From: Paenibacillus sp. BIC5C1
GTDB lineage: Bacteria; Bacillota; Bacilli; Paenibacillales; Paenibacillaceae
Assembly (NCBI RefSeq): GCF_032399705.1
Contig: NZ_CP135922.1
Coordinates: 4,836,001 to 4,900,000, forward strand
Direction: 5' to 3'
DNA length: 64,000 bases
This document shows positions 44,429 through 53,937 of this stretch, piece after piece. Numbering within the stretch: position 1 is the first letter of the stretch; each line of letters starts with the position of its first letter. A model generated the notes under the pieces. That model ran no database searches. It was not told where the DNA came from and saw nothing but the letters and a program-made list of their open reading frames with translations. A program made the translations under genes and the position numbers.

Positions 44429-45028
44429 ATGGCACGTTACACTGGTCCTAAATTTAAATTGAGCCGTCGCCTCGGCATTTCCCTGAGCGGAACAGGCAAA
44501 GAATTGAAACGTCCTTTCCCTCCAGGTCAGCACGGAGCTAACCAACGGAGAAAAATGAGCAACTACGGTATGCAATTGCAAGAAAAACAAAAACTGCGTC
44601 ACATGTACGGTTTGGGCGAGAAGCAATTCCGCACTCTCTTTGCTAAAGCGCAAAAAATGCAAGGTATCGCAGGTGAAAACTTCATGTTCTTGCTTGAGAG
44701 CCGCCTTGATAACCTCGTATACCGCCTTGGATTTGCTAACTCCCGCGCTGGTTCGCGTCAGTTGGTATCCCACGGTCACGTAACTGTAAACGGCAAAAAA
44801 GTTGACATCGCTTCTTACCAAGTAAGCACTGGCGACGTTATCAGCCTGCGTGAAAGAAGCCGCGGTCTTTCTTCCGTTAAGGAAGCTTTGGAAAACCGTT
44901 CGCATCTTCCGGCATACGTAGAATTCAACGATACTGCTCTGGAAGGTAAATTTATTCGTTTGCCTGAGCGTTCGGAATTGTCCCAAGACATCGACGAAAA
45001 ACAAATCGTCGAGTTCTACAACCGTTAA
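44429..45028 (+). CDS. rpsD: 30S ribosomal protein S4
   Basis: The 199-residue product begins [20 protein letters not shown] and has the S4 core [15 protein letters not shown], and an S4 RNA-binding domain with [20 protein letters not shown] and [11 protein letters not shown]4 starts assembly of the small subunit and in Firmicutes represses its own gene. The N-terminal zinc-cysteine motif is absent, so it is the Cys-minus form; growth on low zinc is one proposed reason for such forms. It is a single-gene unit with its own promoter, long leader and terminator (45057-45093), as in Bacillus. AAGGAG precedes the ATG by about eleven bases. Confidence 0.98.
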   Translation: MARYTGPKFKLSRRLGISLSGTGKELKRPFPPGQHGANQRRKMSNYGMQLQEKQKLRHMYGLGEKQFRTLFAKAQKMQGIAGENFMFLLESRLDNLVYRLGFANSRAGSRQLVSHGHVTVNGKKVDIASYQVSTGDVISLRERSRGLSSVKEALENRSHLPAYVEFNDTALEGKFIRLPERSELSQDIDEKQIVEFYNR

Positions 45029-45056
45029 TCGTTGGAATTTCATTAAGCTTCACACC

Positions 45057-45093
45057 AAACAGCTGTCCGAGATTTTCTCGGCAGCTGTTTTTT
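45057..45093 (+). terminator. rpsD terminator
   Basis: AACAGCTGTCCGAG pairs with CTCGGCAGCTGTT around ATTTT, followed by a T-run. Confidence 0.92.
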
Positions 45094-45119
45094 ATTTCGA
45101 GTGAATCAAAGAGCAGAAT

Positions 45120-45164
45120 AAAGGAGGTCACACCTGCACCTAATGCATGGATATGGCCTCCTTT
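45120..45164. other. Inverted repeat made of a Shine-Dalgarno-like sequence
   Basis: AAAGGAGG (45120-45127) and CCTCCTTT (45157-45164) pair perfectly, with G/T-rich partial pairing inward. No start codon follows at useful distance, and no gene is seen. The 356-base gap between rpsD and the PBP gene also holds the rpsD terminator and the PBP promoter. Confidence 0.35.
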
Positions 45165-45346
45165 CTATACATAGTCATCTATTTTCTCTACACTCCGACG
45201 CTCAGTGCTTCCACGTTTTACTGAAATTCTCCACGACTTCTCATGATATGCAATTCAATTCCACATGATATATATCATAATCCAAGAAAGAATGGCAATT
45301 TTCGACCATTGCTTGTATTTCTCAGGCATGCAAACCAGCCTTTTTA

Positions 45347-45355
45347 TGCTATAAT
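45347..45355 (+). promoter_or_regulatory. Extended -10 promoter for the class A PBP gene
   Basis: TGCTATAAT matches the extended -10 consensus exactly. It lies about 30 bases upstream of the ATG, so the leader is short. No clear -35 is seen. Confidence 0.6.
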
Positions 45356-45384
45356 AAGTGCTGTTAAAAGGAGGAAGACACTGA

Positions 45385-48300
45385 ATGGTTGATGTTAATA
45401 AGAAAAAGCCCGATGAACAGCCTGCCCGCAAGCGCAGCTTTGCCCGCAGACTGGGTAGTTTCGTCAAATGGATGGTTGTCCTGGGATTCATGGGGGTACT
45501 ATTTGTAGGCGGTGCTCTGATGGGATACGTCAGTTCCATTGTGAAAGACGAACCCGTCCGTTCAAGGGCGCTGATTGAACAAAAAGTCAGCGAAAACTCC
45601 ATCACAGGCTTTGCTTACTTTGCCGACGGCAGCCCGATCGGCCAATTACGAACAGAAGAAGACAGGCGTCCGGTCACCTTTGACCAGATCCCGCAGAAGG
45701 TTATTGATGCAGTCATTTCGATTGAAGACAATCATTTTTACGAACATAAAGGTGTAGACATGAGCGGAACGCTCCGTGCCGTCAAACAGAAAGTGCTAAA
45801 AGAATCTGTTCAAACGGGCGGTAGCACACTGACTCAACAGTTAGCCCGGCGTGTATTCCTTAATCTGGATCGAACCGAGGATCGGAAAGTGAAAGAAATA
45901 CTACTTTCGCTTCGACTCGAACGTTTCCTGACCAAAGACGAAATTATGACAGCGTATCTGAACAAGGTTCCTTTCGGTAACGGCTCCAGTGGATATAATG
46001 TATATGGAGTCAAGGCAGCCGCCAAAGGACTGTTCAATATTAATGATTTGAGCACATTAAACACAGCTCAGGCTGCTTATTTGGCAGGATTGCCTCAGCT
46101 TCCCTCCTCTTATTCTGCCTTTAATGGAAAAGGCGACTTTGTTGAGGACAATTTTGAGCGTGCAATCAATCGTCAGCATCTTGTCTTGCGCCGTATGCTG
46201 GAACTGGGCAAAATTAATCAATCCGAGTATGACGAAGCTCTTGCTTTTGACATCAAGAGTTCACTCGCACCTAAAACCATCAAAGCTTACAATACTTATC
46301 CATATCTTATGATGGAAACAGAGCGACAAGCTGCACAGATTTTAATGCAACTCAATTCGGATAAAGCTGAAGGCACCGATACCAAAGCGGATACAGCAAA
46401 GGATACGGATACAGATACACCACAAAAAGAAAGCAGTGCCCTGCTCGAAGAAGCTCAGCAGCAATTGCGTACAGGTGGATATCGTATCTACACGACGATC
46501 AACAAGAGTATCTACAAAACGATGCGAACCATTGCCGAAGATGACAGTAATTTTGCTGCTGACGATTCCGTGAAGGGAAAAGAACAGACTGCTGCCATGT
46601 TGATCAATCACAAAACAGGCGCCATTCTCGGCATGATTGAAGGCCGTGATTTCCAGGATGAGCAGATGAACTATGCAACCCAAATGGTGCGTCAGCCAGG
46701 TTCAACCATGAAACCCATTGCTGCTTATCTGCCTGCATTGGATGAAGGACTTGTTCAACCGGCTTCCATTATTGATGATTCACCGATAATTCTGAAGGAC
46801 GGCCAGACCGGATTCCATATCCCGAAAAATGCCAACAACCGCTACCAGGGACTTGTGACTGCCCGTAGAGCACTCAACTACTCGCTGAATGTTCCTGCCC
46901 TGAAGCTGTTCAACGAAGATGTTGGTATCGACAAATCATGGGCTTTCGCCAAGAAGCTCGGGATTACCACCATCCAACCGATTGACTACCAAGCCCAGAC
47001 TGGTGTTCTTGGAGGACTTCAGTACGGAGTTACCGTTGAAGAGCTCACCAATGCCTATGGAGCCATTGCCAACAATGGTGTGTACAATGATTCCTATATG
47101 ATTAGCAAAATTGTAGACTCCAATGGAAATATCGTATATAAACACGATGCAGAACCTGTTCAAGCTTTCTCAGAACAGACGGCATACCTGATGACAGATA
47201 TGCTTCGTACCGTTATTACGGAAGGTACAGCTGATAAAGTCCGTGAAAATTACAAGTACTCCAAGAGTGTGCCTATCGTAGGCAAAACAGGTTCAACTCA
47301 AAACTACGCCGATGTCTGGTTTGAAGGCTATACGCCGGATGTCACGTTGGGTGTATGGGTTGGATACAAACAGCCTGTAAACACACTGGAGACCAAATCA
47401 CAGAAGAAGCGTGCACAGCAGCTGTGGACGCAAATCATGAATCAAGTCATCGCTACAAACAAAGAGATGTTTGTAACCGATTCGTTCAAGAAACCATCCG
47501 GGATCGAGACACGAACTGTATCGGCTTATAGCGGCAAATTGCCGACATCTCTGACTGACAGATTTGTCACTGATATCTTCAATAGCAAATTTGTGCCGAA
47601 AGACAGCGATGATGGCGTCGCAAAAGCCAAATATATCACTTACAATGGTGTCAACTACATTCCGCGTGATGAAACACCTGGAGATATGACGAAAGAGAAA
47701 ACGGTCATTAAGCGCAAGAAACCGATCTCTGATCTCATCAAGGAACTGCAAAGTGCATTCTCACGCATGAGTCGTCACGAATCACTTGCATATTACCTGC
47801 CGGAAGATGCCGATGCAGACATGCCGACACAGATCGATCCAAGAACGGATAACGGCAAAGCACCGGACGCACCAGGCAATGTTAGAATTTCCGTTGCCAA
47901 CGGAAACGCCGTGATTACATTTAATGCAACACCGGAAAGTGATGTGGTTGGTTATCGCCTGTATCGCTCAGTAAATGGCGCCGGATTCCAGAATCAGGGG
48001 CAGGTTGTCCTGACAGGCGAGTCTAGATCATTTACCGCATATGCACAGGGTGGAAACTTTGCATTCTACGTTACAGCGGTCGATGTAGCGGGTCGTGAGT
48101 CTGCTCCTAGCGCAGCAGTTAGCAGTGCGGGAACGGTAGAACCTCCTGCAGATGAAGAAATAAATGAACCGATTAATGTTCCGGGAACTGTTGTTACACC
48201 GGAAGACTCCCAGAATGAGAACACCACAACTACGGCTCCAGCTACACCGGGCCAAGTGAGCGTGTCGGCACTCTCCCAAGGACTGCGCATTCAGTGGGCC

Positions 48301-48504
48301 TCCAATCCGGAATCGGATGGTGTTCAAAGTTATGCTGTATATTTTAGTGAAACAGGGGCAGCCCCTTACACCAAAATTGGCACTACTTCGGGTACCTCCA
48401 TGGACTACGGAGTGCCTGCATCAACCAGTGGATGGTTCAAGGTATCCGCCAGCAACAGTATAGGCGAATCCGAGCCGTCCGGAGCCGTGCATTTCCAACC
48501 ATAA
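45385..48504 (+). CDS. Class A penicillin-binding protein (PBP1A-type) with fibronectin III tail
   Basis: The 1039-residue protein has a short cytosolic tail and one membrane helix (about 29-52). The transglycosylase (GT51) domain has EDNHFYEHKG (E114) and GGSTLTQQLARR. The transpeptidase has STMK (S440), SLN (500-502) and KTG (634-636). After about residue 820 there are two fibronectin type III repeats joined by a Pro/Thr-rich linker. It polymerises and cross-links the wall. The length is well above that of Bacillus PBP1 because of the tail and an Asp/Thr-rich insertion near 325-350. GGAGG precedes the ATG. A terminator follows. Confidence 0.96.
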   Translation: MVDVNKKKPDEQPARKRSFARRLGSFVKWMVVLGFMGVLFVGGALMGYVSSIVKDEPVRSRALIEQKVSENSITGFAYFADGSPIGQLRTEEDRRPVTFDQIPQKVIDAVISIEDNHFYEHKGVDMSGTLRAVKQKVLKESVQTGGSTLTQQLARRVFLNLDRTEDRKVKEILLSLRLERFLTKDEIMTAYLNKVPFGNGSSGYNVYGVKAAAKGLFNINDLSTLNTAQAAYLAGLPQLPSSYSAFNGKGDFVEDNFERAINRQHLVLRRMLELGKINQSEYDEALAFDIKSSLAPKTIKAYNTYPYLMMETERQAAQILMQLNSDKAEGTDTKADTAKDTDTDTPQKESSALLEEAQQQLRTGGYRIYTTINKSIYKTMRTIAEDDSNFAADDSVKGKEQTAAMLINHKTGAILGMIEGRDFQDEQMNYATQMVRQPGSTMKPIAAYLPALDEGLVQPASIIDDSPIILKDGQTGFHIPKNANNRYQGLVTARRALNYSLNVPALKLFNEDVGIDKSWAFAKKLGITTIQPIDYQAQTGVLGGLQYGVTVEELTNAYGAIANNGVYNDSYMISKIVDSNGNIVYKHDAEPVQAFSEQTAYLMTDMLRTVITEGTADKVRENYKYSKSVPIVGKTGSTQNYADVWFEGYTPDVTLGVWVGYKQPVNTLETKSQKKRAQQLWTQIMNQVIATNKEMFVTDSFKKPSGIETRTVSAYSGKLPTSLTDRFVTDIFNSKFVPKDSDDGVAKAKYITYNGVNYIPRDETPGDMTKEKTVIKRKKPISDLIKELQSAFSRMSRHESLAYYLPEDADADMPTQIDPRTDNGKAPDAPGNVRISVANGNAVITFNATPESDVVGYRLYRSVNGAGFQNQGQVVLTGESRSFTAYAQGGNFAFYVTAVDVAGRESAPSAAVSSAGTVEPPADEEINEPINVPGTVVTPEDSQNENTTTTAPATPGQVSVSALSQGLRIQWASNPESDGVQSYAVYFSETGAAPYTKIGTTSGTSMDYGVPASTSGWFKVSASNSIGESEPSGAVHFQP

Positions 48505-48529
48505 TACAGAGTTTCATGACTATGCTCTT

Positions 48530-48562
48530 AACCCCATTCTCGCATCATGAGGATGGGGTTTT
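48530..48562 (+). terminator. Terminator of the PBP gene
   Basis: AACCCCATTCTC pairs with GAGGATGGGGTT around a CGCATCAT loop, followed by TTTT. Confidence 0.75.
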
Positions 48563-48585
48563 GTTATTTATGCAAACTCCAAAGT

Positions 48586-48622
48586 AAAAAAGCCTGATCC
48601 GCAAGTGAGACACGGGTCAGGC
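48586..48622 (-). terminator. acsA terminator
   Basis: Minus-strand GCCTGACCCG pairs with CGGATCAGGC across a TGTCTCACTTG loop, followed by TTTTTT. Confidence 0.85.
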
Positions 48623-48682
48623 CTTGTATTGGAATCATGGGACGAACAGACACGTTGTATCCGCTGGTTTATGGTTTATGCT

Positions 48683-50407
48683 TTAGTCTTCAATCGTCGA
48701 TAGATCGCCTGTCGGCAGATCCAGCTCCCAAGCTTTCAACACACGGCGCATAATTTTGCCGGAGCGGGTCTTGGGCAGTTTATCCTTGAACTCAATCTCA
48801 CGCGGAGCCGCGTGAGCAGATAAACCCTCTTTTACAAATCGATAGATCTCTTCCTTCAGCTCCGGTGTTGGCTCATAGCCCTCACGCAATGCCACAAAGG
48901 CCTTAATGATCTCTCCGCGAGTTACATCCGGTTTGCCGATAACGCCTGCCTCAGCTACCGCAGGATGCTCTACGAGCTTGCTCTCCACCTCAAAGGGGCC
49001 AATACGTTCACCCGAAGAGTTAATGACATCATCAATCCGGCCCTGGAACCAAAAGTAGCCATCTTCGTCCATATAAGCGGAATCACCGGATACATACCAG
49101 CCAGAAAGTCGGAAGTACTCCTCATATTTGGCCGGGTTATTCCAGATCTTCGCCATTATGGACGGCCAGGAAGTACGAATAGCCAGGTTACCCATACTGT
49201 ATGGTGGCAGTTCCTGTCCTCGATCGTCAATAATGGCGGCTTCGATTCCCGGTAATGGACGACCCATGGAACCTGGCTTAATTGGCATGCCCGGGTAGTT
49301 ACAGATTAATTGTCCACCCGTCTCCGTCATCCACCAAGTATCATGAATTCGCTGTCCATAGGCTTTCCAGCCCCAGCGCACCACCTCGGGGTTAAGTGGC
49401 TCACCCACAGACATGACGTGACGGAGACTGCTCAGATCATGCTGGGCAATGGTCTCTTCGCCCGCTCCCATCAACATGCGGAAAGCCGTCGGCGCACTGT
49501 ACCATACGCTAACTTTATTTTTCTCAATGGTGCTATACCAGTCTTGCGGACTGAAACGCCCTCCACGAATAACGTTGGTTACACCATTCAACCACGGTGC
49601 AAAAATTCCGTAGGAGGTACCTGTTACCCAGCCTGGATCGGCTGTGCACCAGTATACATCATCCTCACGCAAATCAAGTACAACCTTGCCAGTGTAATAA
49701 TGCTGAATCATCGCATTCTGCACATGATATACACCTTTTGGTTTGCCTGTAGAGCCGGAAGTATAGTGAATCAGCAGACCATCTTCACGAGTCAGCCACT
49801 CCACTTCCATATCATCCGAAGCCGCGGACATCTCTGCATCAAAGTCGATGAGTCCTTCTTCCGTCTGCGGACCGCCACCTACAACAAAAATATGTTTCAG
49901 TTCAGGCAATTCCGAACGTTTGATTCTTCCAAGTAACTGAGGGGTCGTTACTAGTGCCACGGCGCCGCTATCCTCAAGCCGGTCCTTCACCGCAGTTTCC
50001 ATGAAGGCTTCAAATAGCGGGCCTGCAATGGCCCCAACCTTCAATATGCCCAGCAGACTAAAATAGAGCTCAGGACTTCGTGGCATAAAAATAAATACCC
50101 GATCACCCTTGGCTATGCCATATTTGCGGAGAACGTTACCAAAGCGACTCGACTGCTCGCTCAAATCAGCAAACGTGTATGCCTCTTCACGCGAAGCATC
50201 ACTGTATAATAGTGCGGTTCTCCCGCCTCTTCCTTCCAGCACATGACGATCTATCGCTTCATGCGCCATGTTGACTTTCCCGCTGGCGTGCCACGTAAAG
50301 TGCCTTTCAACCGTTTCCCAATCAAACCGGCTTCGGGCCTCCGTGTAATCGCCCAGATTAGATTCAGACACAACCGTTTGCAGCATCTCACCATGTGCTT
50401 GACTCAT
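48683..50407 (-). CDS. acsA: Acetyl-CoA synthetase
   Basis: AcsA activates acetate to acetyl-CoA via acetyl-AMP. The 574-residue protein has the adenylate-forming motifs YTSGSTGKPKGVYH, YWCTADPGWVTG and FRLSGWYVSGDSAYMD. The C-terminal PKTRSGKIMRRVLK carries the lysine that AcuA-type acetyltransferases modify to inactivate the enzyme. The length equals Bacillus AcsA. AAGGAGG precedes the ATG. It diverges from acuA across a 270-base region with a cre site (50488-50501) and an extended -10 (50593-50601), indicating CcpA repression by a roadblock within the leader. Confidence 0.96.
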   Translation of the reverse strand: MSQAHGEMLQTVVSESNLGDYTEARSRFDWETVERHFTWHASGKVNMAHEAIDRHVLEGRGGRTALLYSDASREEAYTFADLSEQSSRFGNVLRKYGIAKGDRVFIFMPRSPELYFSLLGILKVGAIAGPLFEAFMETAVKDRLEDSGAVALVTTPQLLGRIKRSELPELKHIFVVGGGPQTEEGLIDFDAEMSAASDDMEVEWLTREDGLLIHYTSGSTGKPKGVYHVQNAMIQHYYTGKVVLDLREDDVYWCTADPGWVTGTSYGIFAPWLNGVTNVIRGGRFSPQDWYSTIEKNKVSVWYSAPTAFRMLMGAGEETIAQHDLSSLRHVMSVGEPLNPEVVRWGWKAYGQRIHDTWWMTETGGQLICNYPGMPIKPGSMGRPLPGIEAAIIDDRGQELPPYSMGNLAIRTSWPSIMAKIWNNPAKYEEYFRLSGWYVSGDSAYMDEDGYFWFQGRIDDVINSSGERIGPFEVESKLVEHPAVAEAGVIGKPDVTRGEIIKAFVALREGYEPTPELKEEIYRFVKEGLSAHAAPREIEFKDKLPKTRSGKIMRRVLKAWELDLPTGDLSTIED

Positions 50408-50487
50408 GCTTGCCAGCCTCCTTCAACTCGACATTTCGATTCCCAATATGGGTCACTTCTGATTGCCTTTGTGTTGACTGAACTTCC

Positions 50488-50501
50488 AGTTAGCGCTTAC
50501 A
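50488..50501. promoter_or_regulatory. cre operator (CcpA site) upstream of acsA
   Basis: AGTTAGCGCTTACA (minus strand TGTAAGCGCTAACT) is a near-perfect cre. It sits about 85 bases before the acsA start, within its predicted leader. The ccpA gene lies 2 kb away in the same window. Confidence 0.75.
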
Positions 50502-50592
50502 TTAGTAGAGAGAACTTCTCATCATGTACTTGCCTGGCCAAAACCGATGAACCCAAACTGCAGTTGAATTGTGAACATTTTTTGTCTACGCA

Positions 50593-50601
50593 ATTATAGC
50601 A
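50593..50601 (-). promoter_or_regulatory. Extended -10 promoter for acsA
   Basis: Minus-strand TGCTATAAT matches the extended -10 fully. The -35 is weak. The start would be near 50586, so the cre lies about 85-98 bases downstream. Confidence 0.5.
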
Positions 50602-50679
50602 AATCTTTTCAATCATCGTCTATGGCTTTTCAAATTTTTGGTTTTTTGCTATAAGTAGGGGGAGAGAGGAGCATGAACT

Positions 50680-51312
50680 ATGGAGCATATTAAGGAGCAT
50701 CATATGCGTTCCATCTTCAAGTCCGGCCACCGAATCATCATTGAGGGACCAGTTCAGGCCGAGACGGTTACGCAGCTTGAATTTCATTCCGATCTGGATG
50801 CCTTCAGGCGCCCTTCGGAACAACAGGAGGCACTGGCCGAAATTGCCGCTTTGCCTGAAGGTCGAATCATCGTTGCACGGGAAAATGAGACCATTGTCGG
50901 TTATGTAACTTTCCATTATGCAGATGAATGCGAGCGTTGGTCGGAAGGCAATATGACCGATCTAATTGAGCTGGGCGCCATTGAGGTTGCGGATTCCTAT
51001 CGCTCTCTCGGGATTGGGCGCGAAATGCTGCTCACGGCGTTTGAAAATGGACAGATGGAGAAATATATCATATTCACAACGGAATATTACTGGCATTGGG
51101 ATTTGAAGGGCAGCGCCCTTTCCGTATGGGATTACCGCAAGATGATGGAAAAATTGATGCAAACCGTAGATATGACTTGGTACGCCACCGATGATCCCGA
51201 GATTTGTTCACATCCGGCGAACTGCCTCATGGTCCGCATTGGTAGCCAAGTGCCCCTGGAATCGGAAGAACAGTTCGACCGGGTGCGATTCCGCCATCGT
51301 TTTATGTATTAA
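50680..51312 (+). CDS. acuA: Acetyltransferase AcuA (protein lysine acetyltransferase of AcsA)
   Basis: The 210-residue GNAT protein matches AcuA: IIIEGPVQAETVTQLEFHSD, DAFRRPSEQQEAL and the acetyl-CoA-binding YRSLGIGREML. In Bacillus subtilis it acetylates and inactivates AcsA. It diverges from acsA as in Bacillus, but there acuA is followed by acuB and acuC, and here a terminator and mtnN follow. AcuC is the deacetylase that restores AcsA; it must be elsewhere or replaced by a sirtuin. Two starts have good ribosome binding sites: ATG 50680 (AGGAG at eight bases) and ATG 50704 (AAGGAG at six bases). I list the longer one. Confidence 0.92.
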   Translation: MEHIKEHHMRSIFKSGHRIIIEGPVQAETVTQLEFHSDLDAFRRPSEQQEALAEIAALPEGRIIVARENETIVGYVTFHYADECERWSEGNMTDLIELGAIEVADSYRSLGIGREMLLTAFENGQMEKYIIFTTEYYWHWDLKGSALSVWDYRKMMEKLMQTVDMTWYATDDPEICSHPANCLMVRIGSQVPLESEEQFDRVRFRHRFMY

Positions 51313-51353
51313 TCACGAATTCACATGGATGATTCCCGAATACGTATACATAG

Positions 51354-51414
51354 AAAAACCGCCTCTTCGCGAACAGGTTCATCAAGGATGATCTGAAAGG
51401 AAGAAGCGGTTTTT
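51354..51414. terminator. Bidirectional terminator between acuA and mtnN
   Basis: AAAAACCGCCTCTTC pairs with GAAGAAGCGGTTTTT across a 29-base loop; both sides have T-runs. Confidence 0.85.
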
Positions 51415-51463
51415 GTTTCTTTTTAAGCCACTACCATGCTCAACATGCATATACCTTATGGAA

Positions 51464-52159
51464 TTACATATGTTCCAGCATATGTTCCACAATACCGTGA
51501 GAACGCTGGGAAGACTCCACAGTAAACTCGGCAAAGTTCACGTGTGCTGATCCATCTGCTTTGTCAGACATTGCGCGAAGTATAACGAACGGAACACGAT
51601 TCATGAAGCTTACTTGCGCTACGGCAGCTCCCTCCATCTCCGCACATGCCCCATTCATTTCGGTATACAGCATTTTCACCGTATCCTTGCTTGCAATGAA
51701 TTGATCTCCAGACAGCACTTTACCGATCAGATAGTTCGCACCCCGCGCTTTGCAGGCTTCTTCAGCTAACGAGATAAGTGATGCTTCCGCTGGGAAGGCG
51801 GACGTCTCCTGATAAGGAATAACCCCGCGCTCAAATCCAAGTGGAGTTACATCCATATCATGCTGCACACATTCGGAAGAGATGACCATATCTCCAATGT
51901 TCAACTCCGGATTAACTGCACCCGCAACACCTGTGAAAATAATACGGTTAACCTGAAAACGATCAATTAAAATCTGTGTCGTTACAGCCGCATTTACTTT
52001 CCCCACGCCTGATTTGCAGACTACAATCTGCTTACCCAACCATTCACCTGCAACATAGGTAATACCGGTTTGTTTTACAGTCTCTAATTGCTTCATACCA
52101 GCCAAGAGAAGTTCTACTTCCTCATCCATTGCACCAATAATGCCAATTGTTTCACGCAT
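51464..52159 (-). CDS. mtnN: 5'-methylthioadenosine/S-adenosylhomocysteine nucleosidase
   Basis: MtnN (Pfs) cleaves methylthioadenosine and S-adenosylhomocysteine, feeding methionine salvage and AI-2 synthesis. The 231-residue protein begins IGIIGAMDEEVELL, with GVAGAV, GMVIS-type and the catalytic EMEGAAVAQV and RAMSDKADG segments, all at the usual places. The open frame begins at 52252, but AGGAGGTCATAAC before ATG 52159 decides the start. It works alongside the methionine/folate fusion gene at 17.6 kb in sulphur amino acid metabolism, though unlinked. Confidence 0.96.
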   Translation of the reverse strand: MRETIGIIGAMDEEVELLLAGMKQLETVKQTGITYVAGEWLGKQIVVCKSGVGKVNAAVTTQILIDRFQVNRIIFTGVAGAVNPELNIGDMVISSECVQHDMDVTPLGFERGVIPYQETSAFPAEASLISLAEEACKARGANYLIGKVLSGDQFIASKDTVKMLYTEMNGACAEMEGAAVAQVSFMNRVPFVILRAMSDKADGSAHVNFAEFTVESSQRSHGIVEHMLEHM

Positions 52160-52254
52160 GTTATGACCTCCTATATAGCATTCTGCATGTAAACCTGGAC
52201 TCGTTTCCTCCAAGTATGTTTTTCCGTCTACGTCCAAAGCCCTGTTCAGCACAA

Positions 52255-52274
52255 AAGCTCCGTTTCCGGAGCTT
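52255..52274 (-). terminator. Weak hairpin after ccpA
   Basis: AAGCTCCG pairs with CGGAGCTT around TTTC; the T-run is only four bases. Confidence 0.4.
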
Positions 52275-52361
52275 CCGTAATTCCACTATGTAGAGAGAAT
52301 GCCTTCTCCCTTTCTTAAAGCAATTCCATCAGAAATGACGGTGAATCATCCAATCCTGTAT

Positions 52362-53375
52362 TTAAACTACGTCTGCATGGCTTACAGACAGACGAAGAAT
52401 CGTTTCATGCGGCAAAATAACCCGTGGGTTCTCCACATTTTCTTTCTTCATGAGCTTGGTCAGCAAACGCATCGCTACAGCGCCCAGGTCATACATCGGT
52501 TGAGCTACAGTAGTCAACTGAGGACGGACCATGGAAGCCATACGAATGTTATCCACACTGATGATGGAGAAGTCATCCGGTACTTTCAGACCTTCATCCT
52601 GAATGCTGTGAATCGCACCAATTGCCATCTCATCTGTTGCAGCGAAGATTGCCGATGGTTTTTTCTTCAATCCGAGGAAATACTTCATCGCTTCCACACC
52701 TGACTCATAACGATAGTTACCAATGCGTACGAGATCCTCCTGATATTCCATACCTGCTGCTTCGAGCGCTTTCTTGTACCCTTGGAAACGGGCATAACCG
52801 TTGGCAGGATCTTGCAGTGTACCACTGATCATTGCGATTTCCTTGTGTCCATGACGGATCAACGTATTTACAGCGTCAAATGCCGCTGCTTCATGATCGA
52901 TATCTACAGAAGGATACGTGCCCTTCTCGTCACTAGTTGCACAGAGAACAATCGGCACAGCCGCTGATTGGAACGCCTGAATATGCTCGTCAGTCACAGT
53001 TCCACCCATGAAGAGCAGACCGTCCACTTGTTTTTCCAACAAGGTATTAATTACACGAATTTCTTTTTCTTTCTTCTTATCCGCGTTACACAAGATAATG
53101 TTGTAGTGATACATATTCGCAATATCTTCAATTCCGCGGGCAATCTCTGCAAAGGTTGAGTTCGAAATGTCCGGAATAACGACCCCGACCGTGGTTGTCT
53201 TCTTGCTCGCCAAGCCTCTGGCTACCGCATTTGGACGATATCCCAACCGATCGATGGCTTCATATACTTTTTTGCGTGTCTGTGGCTTTACATTAGGGTT
53301 ATTGTTAACAACCCGTGATACCGTTGCCATAGAGACACCGGCCTCACGTGCCACATCATAAATGGTTACCGTCAC
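52362..53375 (-). CDS. ccpA: Catabolite control protein A
   Basis: CcpA is the LacI-family regulator that binds cre sites with HPr-Ser-P or Crh-Ser-P as co-repressor. The 337-residue product begins with the helix-turn-helix [22 protein letters not shown], and [41 protein letters not shown] is nearly identical to Bacillus CcpA. The GTG start at 53375 lies nine bases after GGAG; the ATG at 53390 overlaps that signal. The window also holds a cre upstream of acsA, an HPr-like protein and PTS genes. In Bacillus ytxJ is its neighbour, as here. Confidence 0.96.
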   Translation of the reverse strand: MTVTIYDVAREAGVSMATVSRVVNNNPNVKPQTRKKVYEAIDRLGYRPNAVARGLASKKTTTVGVVIPDISNSTFAEIARGIEDIANMYHYNIILCNADKKKEKEIRVINTLLEKQVDGLLFMGGTVTDEHIQAFQSAAVPIVLCATSDEKGTYPSVDIDHEAAAFDAVNTLIRHGHKEIAMISGTLQDPANGYARFQGYKKALEAAGMEYQEDLVRIGNYRYESGVEAMKYFLGLKKKPSAIFAATDEMAIGAIHSIQDEGLKVPDDFSIISVDNIRMASMVRPQLTTVAQPMYDLGAVAMRLLTKLMKKENVENPRVILPHETILRLSVSHADVV

Positions 53376-53467
53376 AGTACTTCTCTCCATTACCAGTAAA
53401 TTTTCATACCATTTTCATTAAGATTTATATTACGACAAATTTATGCATTAATCAATTAAAATAGGCT

Positions 53468-53815
53468 TTAGGACTCACGCAGTGCATTCGTGATTGTGGT
53501 TGAAGTAATATTCGAGTGGGAAGTATGCCATACAGGAATTCCCTTTTTGACTAGAATCGCCTGCGGAGATTCGTGCTTAACACCCAGCTTGTCCGCTGCT
53601 TCATTGGACACAGGGCGGTCTTCCACTACATAGATGATACCGTATTTCACTTGTTCATTTGGACTATTTTGCAAATAATCGTTCATCTCCTGATAAGCAT
53701 TCGCGCTGATCGGGCAGCGTGTACTGTGCTTAAACAGAAGCAAGGGTTGATCCTCGGTAGCCTCCACTGCGGAGTTTAGCTGTTCAATACTTGTCATTTT
53801 AGTCATGTCAGCCAT
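53468..53815 (-). CDS. ytxJ: Bacillithiol system redox-active protein YtxJ
   Basis: YtxJ (BrxC) is a small thioredoxin-fold protein thought to remove bacillithiol from other proteins. The 115-residue product has LLLFKHSTRCPISANAYQEM with its redox Cys near position 34, and an IIYVVEDRPVSNEAADKLGVKHESPQAIL core. The open frame is 51 codons longer, but ATG 53815 (MADMTKMTSI) fits the family and is preceded by GGGGG at about twelve bases. It lies just upstream of ccpA, the same pairing as in Bacillus. Confidence 0.92.
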   Translation of the reverse strand: MADMTKMTSIEQLNSAVEATEDQPLLLFKHSTRCPISANAYQEMNDYLQNSPNEQVKYGIIYVVEDRPVSNEAADKLGVKHESPQAILVKKGIPVWHTSHSNITSTTITNALRES

Positions 53816-53937
53816 TTGATATACATCCCCCTTTACCAGGATTACCGCTATGTTGAGCGTTTTCACTCTACGATATCTTAACAAAAAGCGGGCGAAAAAG
53901 CCAATTTTCATGAAAACAAGCATTTCGCACGTCAAAA

